Shown here piece after piece: positions 11,085 through 22,300 of a DNA stretch of 64,000 nucleotides. Positions within the stretch are counted from its first letter, which is position 1, and every line of letters starts with the position of its first letter. The position numbers were made by a program, and so were the translations under genes. Below the pieces are notes generated by a model. That model saw only the letters and a list, made by a program, of their open reading frames with translations, did not search any database and was not told the origin of the DNA. Origin of the DNA: Lingula anatina. Taxonomy: Eukaryota; Brachiopoda; Lingulata; Lingulida; Lingulidae. Location: contig NW_019775414.1 in the NCBI RefSeq assembly GCF_001039355.2, forward strand, positions 1,007,789 through 1,071,788. Reading direction: 5' to 3'.

Positions 11085-14000
11085 ACCCAAAGGTAATTAA
11101 CTCTGAAACAGGTAAAAATTGCATTTTTGTAGATGTAATTGTCTCCATTTGTTGACTTTATATGACGTTATATGACGTTTAATGTTATTTAGAAGAGGTT
11201 AATTGATATATAGTTATTAACTTAGCATTTGTTCAAAGTAAAGAAAAGCTGTTGTGAAGTTATAGCAATCTTTTCTGTTATATGCTTTTTCTTAGGAAAT
11301 GAAAGAGTGGAAAGCACAGAGCGTCCCTTTGTGGTGTGTGACTACGGAGCTGGAGATGGAGGAACATCTATGAAATTGATGGCAGAGATCATAAGTAACT
11401 CCCAAAAGAAAAAAAAATCACAAAACCACATATTAAATTTTACACGAACAAAATATACCTTTACTTTACTTGACGTATTTACATATTGACACTTTTTAAA
11501 TAAAAATAGTCTTCAAGATAGATCAACCCCCCTTTTGCAAACTAAGGTTATTCTGGCTGTAGTGCACAAAGCTTAGTTACATACTTTATTCTTGTAACAA
11601 TAGTTGTGTGCTTTTCTCTTGAATTGTTTTTGCCATTTATATATTTTTTCTGTCATTCATTTTCTCTTATGGCGTTGGTAAACAGCACCTAGAGTATCAA
11701 TAAAAAACATAACTTGTAACTAACTACTCCAATCAAAGACGGAAGAGAAATAAATACACATAAAGGTCACAGGTTACAGGTTCAGCTGCTTTTTTCAGGA
11801 GCGGTGCGAATAAAATATGGGAGTGAAAAACCTATTGTGATAGTGTACGAGGATCAACCCTGGAACGATTTCAAATCATTATTCTGTCTGACACAAGGTA
11901 CGAAATAGAACAGAACGTCAGTCCGTTAACTTATAATTTATTAAGAGGTTATTAGTAGTATATAAACGACGGAAGCCTTACCAAAAACGATAAGGCCCTG
12001 ATAGGGCCCTCTAACTATGTACTTTATTTCTTGCAATATGCGTTTTAATATATATTTTACTACATTATAAAGAAAAAAATGTTTATTTTGGTTGGCATGA
12101 CAAGTGTATACCCAAGATTCAAAAGATAGGTGTTTATTTGAATACAAATTTTAACAGCGTTATTGTTGAACTTAGGTGAGATGGCATTGTACGCGACTTA
12201 GTTAATAAACAGGGGTCCGCTAAATGTCCGGTGGGACTCTTGTAATTTACAAAGAGAGAGGCTCCCGTCGTTTATATACTACTGTTATTGCCATGAAAAA
12301 TCATGTTTATTGTTTTAGTTTCATTTTTGTGTTAATTTATGTATACTACAGGTTTATCTGAAGATCAAGAGACTTTTCTTCCTCAAGATAAAAACGTGTT
12401 TTTCATGGCCAGTGGTACTAACTTCTATAAACCATGTCTGCCGGCGAATTATGTGGACCTGGCTGTATCCTGCATTGCTATGCATTTGGTTGAGCAAAAG
12501 GTGATTAAACCCCTATGATTACATGTACAATTTAGTATAAAATAAAACAGTATTACAATGTTATATGGTGCTATCGCTATCTATAAAAAGTTACCAATAT
12601 TTTTCTGTTATGCATATGTTGAAATCAATTGTTCATTTATTTAAATTAAAGGCCTTGCAATCTTTCATGGGATATAACATCCCAGGGAAATAAGGTCAGT
12701 CAAGAAGAGCTTGACGCATATAAAAAGCAGGCCGCTGAGGACTGGGAGACGATTCTCATACACCGGGCTAAAGAACTGAAAATAGGTACCTAATAAGCAC
12801 CAGAATTATTTTGAATTAACTATTAGATTTATCCTCTGTTTATTTTTACCTTACTATTTAAATTAATTAATTTGTACAAACAAATATTGGTACCCTTAAG
12901 CTAAAAGATAAGCTAAAAAATAAGCCACCAACAAAAATGTTAATTAACCTGAAATCATTGGTTAATTTGTACAAAAAATGATTCTACATTTAGGTTACAA
13001 ATGAAGTTCTGAGTTTTAAAATGTTTAGAACACATCATGCCGACTAGTAGGGACTGGTCGAACAATAATTGGCGAGTAGATTTTTTCATGGATGATTTGA
13101 TTTGGTGCGTAAATCCCGTATAGAATACACTGAGTTCATGCTAAATAAAATTTATACCACACCAACCAGCGCAAAGATATTTTAACTTCTTTCCTCTCTC
13201 TCTTGCTTTATATGATATTATTTTGAAGGTGCCCACATCATCATAGTAGCTCCTGCTAATACAAAAGAAGGAAAGTTCTCCTTTTGTTCGGGGCATTACA
13301 ACGTTAAGGTTTTTCCGTACCTAAGGGACTTATGGCTGTCATTTGTAACAGCAGGGCGGATAACCAAGGTAACTTTTTTTATTTCAAATTTTATCGGGAC
13401 TAAGCCAAGTTTTTTATATTGGTGTCGCTAGAAGGGGATTGTTTTTAATGTTAAGACTAGAAAATAGAGTGATCTCTGAACTGATTACCCCTTCAAATAT
13501 AAACCAATGTTTTATGTTACTCAGTGTAAATTTGTTGTGATTTTTTCAGGAAGAGTTCGTGAATACAACGATGGCAGTTTACTGCCGTTCAGAAGAGGAA
13601 TTCAAAGCACCTTTTTTGTATGAAGACTCCAATGTTTTGAAAGCGGGGTTAGAGTGTGTGTCGATCGAGATAAAGGAAAACTACTTTGACTTCACTTTGA
13701 AGTCGGAGACTGGTGAGTCCTTAGGTTGGCGGCTCTTTGAAATCAAATGATATCGAATTTTTAAGTAAGGGGCATATACTGTACTGGGAGTGTGAAGGAA
13801 ATATTTGGAAAAAATAAAAGGTATTCGGACAAAGGAAAAGACGTAGATTCAAGTTTAAAATTAGAAGATAATATTTTATTTCTAAGGTCAGGATAGCATG
13901 TCAAACTCTATCATGCCACGCGTTTCTTGTTTTGTGGTAAGGTCATTGTTCATTCACTTTTGATAAAGCAATCATTAATGTAAATATTTAAAGGGAAAAT

Positions 14001-14379
14001 TCAACTCTTTTCTGCATGACATATAAACAGACTTGACATTTAATAAATAATTTTTTCAAATCATTTTTCTTCGATTTTTGCCCACTTTTCTGAATTATAC
14101 TGTAAATGACAACGAGAATTAAAATTGTGTTTTAATGACTTTCAATAATCTATTCAGTAAATTTGTGACATATATAGTAACCAGCTAAAACTGGTCTGGG
14201 GTGCTCAAATGGCCTTGAAATTGCTTTCTGATGGCAATCCTGAGGGGAATAGTTTGCCCGAGTTAAGTTTTACGTGTAGCAGCAAAACAGTAAGGACATT
14301 GGATCCTGTTTCCTGGTGTTAAGTTGGCCTCTGTGTAGAGACACTAGTCTACATGTAGGTAGACCTTTGTAAGACTGCG

Positions 14380-14600
14380 CCGGTGTAACAGTAATCCAAG
14401 TCCCCCAGAAACCGAGGTCCTACGTCTGGGGTGCTCAAATGGCACCCCAGACGTAAGACCTCGGTTCCTGATAATGGTTGCCCGTAGGACTACCATTACT
14501 TGGCAATAGTAGTCCTACAGGAACTTGGGTTCCTGGCTCATTATTATAATAATAGGTAGGACTTGTATTACTGGCGGACTTTTATTCCTGTTACACCTAT
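14380..14600. mobile_element. MITE, CCGGTGTGACAG family, copy 1
   Basis: Begins ccggtgtaacagtaat and ends near attcctgttacaccta, an imperfect terminal inverted repeat. The interior is full of AGGAC/GTCCT motifs and contains the 25-bp hairpin at 14410-14466. Confidence 0.6.
14410..14466. repeat. 25-bp near-perfect inverted repeat with 7-nt loop
   Basis: Arms 14410-14434 and 14442-14466 pair with one mismatch (cctacg against cttacg in the reverse complement). The loop is tcaaatg. The 20-mer gtctggggtgctcaaatggc at 14424-14443 also occurs at 14194-14213. Confidence 0.85.
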
Positions 14601-14734
14601 GACAGTAATGAAAGTCCGGCCATTTGAAAGTCCTATCCTCATGCAATAATACGGTTAAATGATACAATTATAAATGTATATGAAAATCCTTTCGTTGAGC
14701 CATATATTAGACAAAAATGGAGGGCTTGTAATTT

Positions 14735-14828
14735 CAGCTCGTTTGTGTAGTGGTTATCGTGAAAGACCATAAGGTAAGTGTTTATAAGTCGCACTCTTAC
14801 AAATTGGGTTCGAGACCTACCTTTGACA
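14735..14828 (+). repeat. tRNA-like relic or SINE head
   Basis: A-box-like tgtgtagtggttatcg at 14744 and B-box-like gggttcgagacc at 14806 resemble RNA polymerase III internal promoters. Spacing is longer than in a functional tRNA and the stems do not close well, so this is a relic rather than a tRNA gene. Confidence 0.4.
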
Positions 14829-15615
14829 TGATCTTACCCCCTCCCATCCCCACCTCGGATAACTTGTTGTAGCTAACCGTATATCGCTGTTGTTAATGTA
14901 CAGTATTCTAAATTCTGTGATTACACTTACAACTAGTTTTTCGTTTGGTTTTTAAAACCTCAAAGCGCCAAAATACCAAAGGAATGTTACCTAACATTAT
15001 ATATAATTTCATATTCTAAACTGTCTTGATTTGACTTTAATCCTCTATCAAAGAGCAAATTTCTTTTGGGTTATTTTTCAATTTCTGCGAGTGTGAAGCG
15101 AAAAATTAATCTAAGAACGGAGATCCGGTGTTTTGTAATTGTGTAAAGTGATTTTCCCCTCATCTGAAGACCTAAGAAGGTCAATGACACGTGTAAAATA
15201 TGCGTTTACTACAAGAAAAATAGGCCTACCCAAAGTAAATGAAGGAAAAATAAGGGGAACCGTGTTGTTTTTGTTACTTCATTAATATGCATATAAACTG
15301 CCTATCGGAAAATAAAAACGTAAAATATTTTTTTAAAAATGAAAGAAAGCAAACGTTAATTATATCTTAAAACCAGTATATATCTGAACTATATAGGCGT
15401 GCGTTACTAAACTGTTAGGATCGCACGTCCCATTAGGACGTGCATTACTACACATAGGACTTACAGTACTTGGGAGCCTTCGTCCTACGGACATTGAATC
15501 CTAGTAACGTATACCCTAGGACTTCCATTCCAAGCAATGTATGTCCTAGGACTTTCATTCCCAGGACTTAGTGTCAGGGCAGACTTGCGTTACTAGGACG
15601 TGCACTCTTGCCACG

Positions 15616-15808
15616 CCGGTGTGACAGGAATGGCAGTCCTATTAATTGAAGTCCTGGGGAGGGGGTGTGTGTGATTAGAGTCTAGATAGGAGTCTAGTTA
15701 GCCGGAGTACTGGGGTAATATAGTATATAAGGAGATCGAATATCACCTGTTCAAAGTAATTGGGAATGGACCACTGTTCCTAGCGGACTACCATTCTTGT
15801 CACACCGG
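15616..15808. mobile_element. MITE, CCGGTGTGACAG family, copy 2
   Basis: A 193-bp element starting ccggtgtgacaggaatgg and ending ccattcttgtcacaccgg. The ends are 18-bp inverted repeats with about two mismatches. No coding capacity. Confidence 0.8.
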
Positions 15809-16956
15809 TCGTTTTTTGTGACATAATAATTCTGGTTAGTAATGTCTGTCTGTTTCGCGCCATTCTGGCCCAGAGCAAAAGTATTACTTTTTTAACAGAA
15901 CTATACTGTCTTATAGTCGTGCTAGGACCACCCCAAAGACTACTACCCAATAAAATGATGACATATTATGTAATGCAGGAGTGCTTCAGACAAGGTAGTC
16001 AATTTATTGGTATTGGCTCACCTGACTACACGTTTTTTCTATCCATGTATTTCATATGATATTCATATTCATATTCTTTTTTAACAACAGTTTTATCCTC
16101 AACAATCATACCTCTTAAAACTGAAATGTTCCATATTAAATGTCAAGTCTGTTTTAAACAATATACTGTAGAAAATCCATTTAAGCAAAGAATAGCTTGC
16201 ATTTAATCTTTATATCTTAACCACAGATGATGAACAACTTGGCTTGGTCTACAAAGCAAGAAGATATGTCAATGTATTCCGTGCTTGGAGCGAAGCAATC
16301 TTTATGTCCGGGCTGAATGGGTGCAGATCACAAAAAGAAAAGGTAGCCATTGTGAACGATTTCTTTGGCCAGTTTGAAGAGGATGTTACTCGCAATCCAC
16401 AGGATTTCGGTTATGACTTGGTTGTTGCATATATAGATATTGTCAAATCAAAACCAATAAAATGAAGGGGGGCAAATAGTGAGGAGGCCAACTGCATAGT
16501 GATATGTGTGTGCAGTTTATATAGCATGTGTGCGCTTAGCTTGAGATGTATACACTGCGTAATGGTGGATACGAAAATGACGAATCATGAGACATAACTG
16601 ATTTAATTTCCCCTATATACTTTTATTGAAACAAATAATATATAATTGGATCTGGTAAAAGAATATAAATAATCTCGGTAATATATTAACAAAAAGGATA
16701 GGTCAGTAATATATACATAATGCTTTTGAAGTACCTCGTGCGTATACTTTATATGGAGTGTAATCTTGAAAATTAAAAAAGATTTTTTGTGAAAGTCTCG
16801 CCTTTTAATTGGAAATCTATAATAGTACTAATACTACCCCGAGAGAATTGGCGAATTTCAGAAAATATTAGGTTAGTATTGGAATACGTTATTTTAAACA
16901 CTAAACATATATTTCCTAGATGTTATACTGTGTAAATTCCTTCAGAGGCAAGCTTC

Positions 16957-16962
16957 AATAAA
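16957..16962 (+). terminator. Candidate poly(A) signal of copy B
   Basis: AATAAA about 490 bases after the stop of copy B. The 3' flank from 16510 is alignable to that of copy C (cagtttatatagcatgtgtg), so the 3' UTR was part of the duplicated unit. Confidence 0.5.
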
Positions 16963-18929
16963 AGAGATGCTCTTCACCATGAATCTTCTTCTTCTCTTCT
17001 TCTTATTGGACGAATAATGGGGCAGTTTTGTCCATCTCTTCGTGAATGATGCCCTGCTGGGGCATTTTCGTACTGCAGGGTTCTTTGATGTTTCTCTTCA
17101 TCCATATTTTGCATTTTAGAAGACAGCCCTGTACTTTTGCTGTAATATAAATCTCCGCTACCGAAAGCCTCTTTCCTAATATGTCAGTGCAACTGTAATT
17201 GGTGTAACTGCAAAACATATCATGCTGCTATAATTTTATATACGTCCAACTTTTTCCAAACATCGGCGAAGGTATGTAATGAACCTTTTCACACATATGG
17301 AATGAATGTCCTACAATTATATAATTTTCTTCGCTTAATTTAAACGTGGGGTCGAAATAGGTTTATTGACTTACTTAGGGGATAACGCAATCTAAAGATT
17401 CCACGGTTCGTGTCAGATTTTCGTAAGGTCGTGCACAGAAAACCGAAGTCCACATAATGACCAGTGAAACGATTTAATCGTCGACGCCCGGTATCTACAT
17501 AGCTAAGTGAAGTCTCCAACTCCTAACTCTCCAAAACTAAGTCCGTCTCCGTGCTTCGTCTCTCTCACTCTCCTCCTCCTCCTCCTTTTTCCTTTTTCTT
17601 CCCCCAGGATATCAATTCTGACCGTTTATTATAATTCTATAATTAATTTCTTTACCTCTGCGTTATACAAAGAGGCCGCCACATTACTCAAGAACTATTG
17701 GACCACAACAATTTACATCTTATGACCTCATAAGATATCTTTTTCAGGCCTACCTAACTTCCAGACTCGGCACATAAGGATCCTGAATTAACGAGTATAT
17801 CGGACCACACTACCCGTTTTCAAGGTGTGTGTGCTATTTTGCGTAGACGTGTGAAAGTTAGCCTCTTATACTCCGGAATATCAGTAGTTTGCTTGTAAAC
17901 ACTATGACCTGTCAAGTTGGGATTTATTGTCTGTCGCTAAGATGTAGTCTTGGATCCAGTTTTTAATGAAATAGCTTCCTTTACTTCCATTTCCCAATCT
18001 ACCTCTGCAGACTCCAATAGAGTCGTTACACATTTAAATGCTTTTGTCTTGCTAGAAACTGGTGACCGGGGTAAGTCGCCCCCCCTCCCCCCCCGTCAAT
18101 TTATGAAAAGTAACTACGAGGTAAAAAATTGGCCACATACTCTTGTTAAGTGGCCGTATCCTACAATGCTAAGGAAGTGTCGGACGTTAAAAAGTTTTAC
18201 TGAAGCGGTGAGCCCAAATAAACGATTTTTGCACCTAAAAGAAATTTTGTTTAAGAGATTTAAAAATCTATTTTCATAGGCTTTTGATGAAACAAAGTAT
18301 ACGTATAGGGCATCAGATTAAAGTTTATTGTTTGAAATTTTACGAAAATTTATTAACGTAAGCCATTCTTGCTCAATAAATGGCTGCAATCTTTAAAGAT
18401 GCATACAAACTCAATTTTTTGTCACAAAAACCAACCAAATGCCAGCATATAGTTTCAAGTAGTATAACTAAGAGAATTTCCAAAATGCATTGTTTAATTT
18501 TACCCAAAAATAAGGTTTGAACGGATTATTTTTGCTAGCATTCTATGTCGTATGTCAATGGGGCAGAAAAGAAGTCACCGATGCTCGATTCGTATGTACC
18601 TTTAAATCTAAAACTGTGCACCTGGGACTAGTTGGCCCTCTTGGCTAGGGGCAAGTTGGACCCTCATATAGACCACAATCCTTTGCGCGCAACAGAGATA
18701 TAGACCATTGTTAAAACTAAGTCAATGGTTAGTTTAATAATTACCAGTTTAAGACCGAATTTTTTAGTTTCTTTTAAAACGAAAGTTAATTATCCCCTAA
18801 CAGCTTTTAGTAGGCGGGACAGATATGTAAGCCGGTTAAGCTGGCAGCAATTTAGTGAGACTCCCCAGGGAGATAGAACGGTCCAAATCTCTGTGGGAAT
18901 GGTCCCTAACCTCAATATCACCAATCCTT
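16963..18929. other. Intergenic sequence between copies B and C
   Basis: No coding exon recognised. A polypyrimidine stretch lies at about 17560-17610. Confidence 0.4.
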
Positions 18930-19374
18930 ATAGGTTTTCATTGGGTTTTTGGGTTTGACCAGCGTCCACCATAAGGTCATGCATGAGCTGACAAACCGAA
19001 TACGGTTATTTGTTCATGCTCTTTCATGCCAATTGATGTATGAATGCCACTTATGCTGAAGGTGTGGTTGGGTTTTGTATATAACTGTGTTTTCTCATTG
19101 TCCGCAATTTGAACCCTTTCTTTACCCGTATGTCCATTATCTTGCCCCGCTGACACGCAATACAAGACGCGGTACAATATTTCCGTGGCTCATAAAAAAG
19201 CAAAACAAGTACAAATGGATGGAAACAAAGTGGATCCACCGGTCACAATACATTTAAAAGGTATGTCACTCCTCAGAGACAGATTCTTATATTTTGATTG
19301 ATCAAACGTATTTATCAGCATAAGATATTATTAAGATTTTTTATCATAAGATATTATTCTCCTGACAAAACTTT

Positions 19375-22300
19375 ATGGATTTGCATGGTGATCCGTATGC
19401 AACAGGTACGAGACTTTCAAGGATATAAAATCTCACAATTGAAGATTACATGTACTATTTATCTGAAAATTTGCTATTACATCATACTATTATATTATAC
19501 TATACTGTACAAATAGAGCACAGATGCGAGCGCACTATACGATGAATACGACAGAGTGAGGTCGACATTAGTTTACTAGGTCGACATCAGTTTTCCATGG
19601 TCAGCATGCTAAACAACACCTCAGCCAAAGCTTGGACCTAAATATTTAGGTCCAAGGCCAAAGTCAATAATTGTATATTGTACAAAAAAAGGGTTAAGCA
19701 TAATGTAAACATGTAATTGTGCTACAGTACGAGCACAGACGAATAAGAACAAGCACTGTGCTTTTTTTAAAAACATCATTCATTTTTAAATATGAAAATT
19801 CTCAGACACAAGCCTAAAATTTTCCGTACCGCTAGCTTACGGCCAACCTGGTCGAAGGCCTTCATCAGACTGACGTGAGTAGTTGTTCACACTCACTGAC
19901 TTTAGGCTTGTGTCTGAGAATTTTCATATTTATCCAACAACCAAGCTAATGAACATTTTTGATCATTCATTTTTAAAGGTTCATGCGACCAAACCCGTGA
20001 AACGAAATTTCCTGTGTACAGACTGTTGGACAGATATCATGGTTCACATTTTTGGAGTGAAAATGCGGTGAACTACGAAAAGCTATATAATGACATGTTG
20101 CCTTATGTACTCCGGGCAATCGGTAAAGGGATACTTATGGCTATTGTCTTTAGGTTTTTAATCTTATCACATAGTCACATTTAACTGCAGGGGGTGACAA
20201 AGGTACTGGGCCATCTTGATCATGGTGAACAACAGCTGGACATTAGGGTTTTCAATTACCATTTTATTGAAAACTGGTTATGTCAAGTTAGTATATTTAC
20301 TACAGGTTTACAGTACTTTGCGCTTACAAATCGCACGCTATTATGACAGTATTAATATTTCGTAGCCTACATTTAGCCACGTGATCTCAACATGGACGCC
20401 ACCTTTCCAGGCATAGGCTGCCAAAGGTTTAGTAATGTTCTGAAGAATGTGGCGGCCCAGGCTCTAAAGATAATTTGGATTAGAGCGTTTCTGATAAAGG
20501 GGCAATTCTTTGCCACTTGATTTCAACTCTCATTTCACAAGTTTTCAAGGGGGTCCTATTTCATGCAGGTAAAGTCATCCTTGTATAGCTCTGGTCCTGT
20601 GGGTTGAAGCGTTATCTTCTGGATAAATGAACGCATAATTTCTGTCCCACAGATGTTTTCTGTCGATGATAAAAGATGCTGGTGAATAATTTCAATGAAA
20701 CGCTCACGCTTCAGGTTTTCATTTATCAACACCAGTTCATCAATTTCCCAGAGACCAATGTGCCCCCAAACCATTATTGAGGTGGATTCTCTAGTGAGGG
20801 AATGTATATTCTCTGGCAGAAAAGAAGCGGCTGATGTTCTCTATAATTCTGCTAGACTCAGCAGAAAATACAACAAAAAGGCGCCAGTACTGACCTACGG
20901 TCCATGCAATGGTCTTTGCAGCCCATGGCACTCTTCCTGTCTATCAAGTGGTTTCCTTCTGGCAACCCTGCTGTGAATTCCTGTAGCATGGGGCTTTCTT
21001 TGAACAGTTTTTTTCTGATGTCAACCGGCAAATTGCACGACCCCTCCAAAGCTTATTCGCTGCCCGGTGTGAGAGGAGTGGTAGTCCTAAGAATGGAAGT
21101 CCGGAACCTATATGATAATTACAGGTCAGGGTTAGTCGAAGCATCTGGTTAGTGAGAGAAACTTATTTAACCTACCCAGTAAAGGGGGAGGGTTGGACTA
21201 CGGTTCCTAGCGGTCTTTCATTCCTGTCACACCGGTTCAAATCCCTTGATTCTTAACAGCATGAAAAGATTCCTGTCTTCTGTGCCACTGGTCTTCTTCT
21301 GGCCGCAACTTCTTGGTAACCTATGGGCATCACTAGTGTCCTTCATCCTTTTGCAAATTTAATATACAGTCTGACGAGATACCCAGTACGCAATTATCTG
21401 GTGGCTATATCGGGGGCTTCCTCAGAGAAGCAATTTCTTTTATATTCTCATATGTGAGCTCCCGTACCTTCACCATGGTAGCAACTTGACAGCCAGAAGG
21501 ACTTGACACTTTCGGTGACACATATTTAGTGCATATATGGATGAAAACACATCACTGGTCACGCGAGCAATAAAACACGAAACATTTTTACGAACGTGTC
21601 TGTTCACACAGATGGTGCAATTCTTTTGACACCCCCATAGCAGAATTACCAAAAGGTATATCTTAGACTGAAACTGGTTAAAAGTACATTTTTGTTAGTG
21701 TAATTGTTTGCATTTGTTGACTTTCACTGTCGTTTAACGTTATTTAGAAGTGATTAACTGTGATTTAGATTTAAAATTTAGATTTAGAAATAATAGTTAG
21801 CTTTTGTTCAATCTAAAACAATAATCGTTGCGAAATAATAACAACACTGTTATGTTAGGATATTGCTTCTTCTTAGGAAATAGAACTGTGGAAAGCAAAG
21901 AGGGTCCCTTTGTTGTGTGTGACTACGGAGCTGGAGATGGAGGAACATCTATGAAACTGATGACTGAGATCATAAGTACCTTCTAAAACAAAAGAGAATG
22001 ACAAACCACACATTTTACACGAACAAAATATACTTTCTTTATAAACAACTAATTAACACTTTTTAAATTAAGAATAATCTTAAAGTTAGAGCATGGATCA
22101 ACCCCCCCCCCCCTTTGCAAACTCAGGGGCATTCTGGCTGGAGTGCATAAAACTCAGTTACATACAGTGCTTTATTCTTGTAATAATAGTTGTTTCCTTT
22201 TTCTAAAATCATTTTGCTATTTATATACTTTTTCTGTCATTAATTACTCATATCTCGTAAATAAAGAGTGGTCTTGCTTAAAGTATTAATTAGATATCAC

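Larger units (their letters stand above)
13725..16226 (+). other. Large last intron of copy B, filled with short repeats
   Basis: About 2.5 kb between exons 13550-13724 and 16227-16465. It holds a degraded ORF tail shared with copy C (13725-13835), two MITE copies, AGGAC-rich repeats (15400-15610), a 25-bp hairpin (14410-14466) and a tRNA-like relic (14735-14828). Confidence 0.7.
9427..16465 (+). pseudogene. SABATH-type methyltransferase copy B, 1-nt insertion in exon 4
   Basis: Exons: 9427-9457 (31-nt mini-exon, ATG, reads MDLHGDPCST), 9817-9960, 11296-11394, 11799-11897, 12352-12500, 12652-12785, 13229-13368, 13550-13724 (alternative donor GTGAGT at 13713) and 16227-16465 (stop TGA). The 11296 exon carries VCDYGAGDGGTSMK (SAM site), the 11799 exon EDQPWNDFKSLF, and the last exon NVFRAWSEAIF. 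The exon at 12352 is 149 nt against 148 in copies A and C, because of one extra T in 12485-12487. This destroys the MHWLSK motif and shifts the frame; the exon sum is 1210 nt, not a multiple of three. Intron 2 contains a Tc1 fragment and the 513-base assembly gap. The insertion could be a draft error, but taken as written the copy is broken. Confidence 0.82.

Noticed and set aside
10470-11148. Long ORFs across the N run
   Set aside because: They consist of X residues from the assembly gap.
14735-14828. Functional tRNA gene
   Set aside because: A and B boxes are present, but the arms do not fold into a cloverleaf; kept only as a relic. The same applies to 30482-30545 and 30636-30705.
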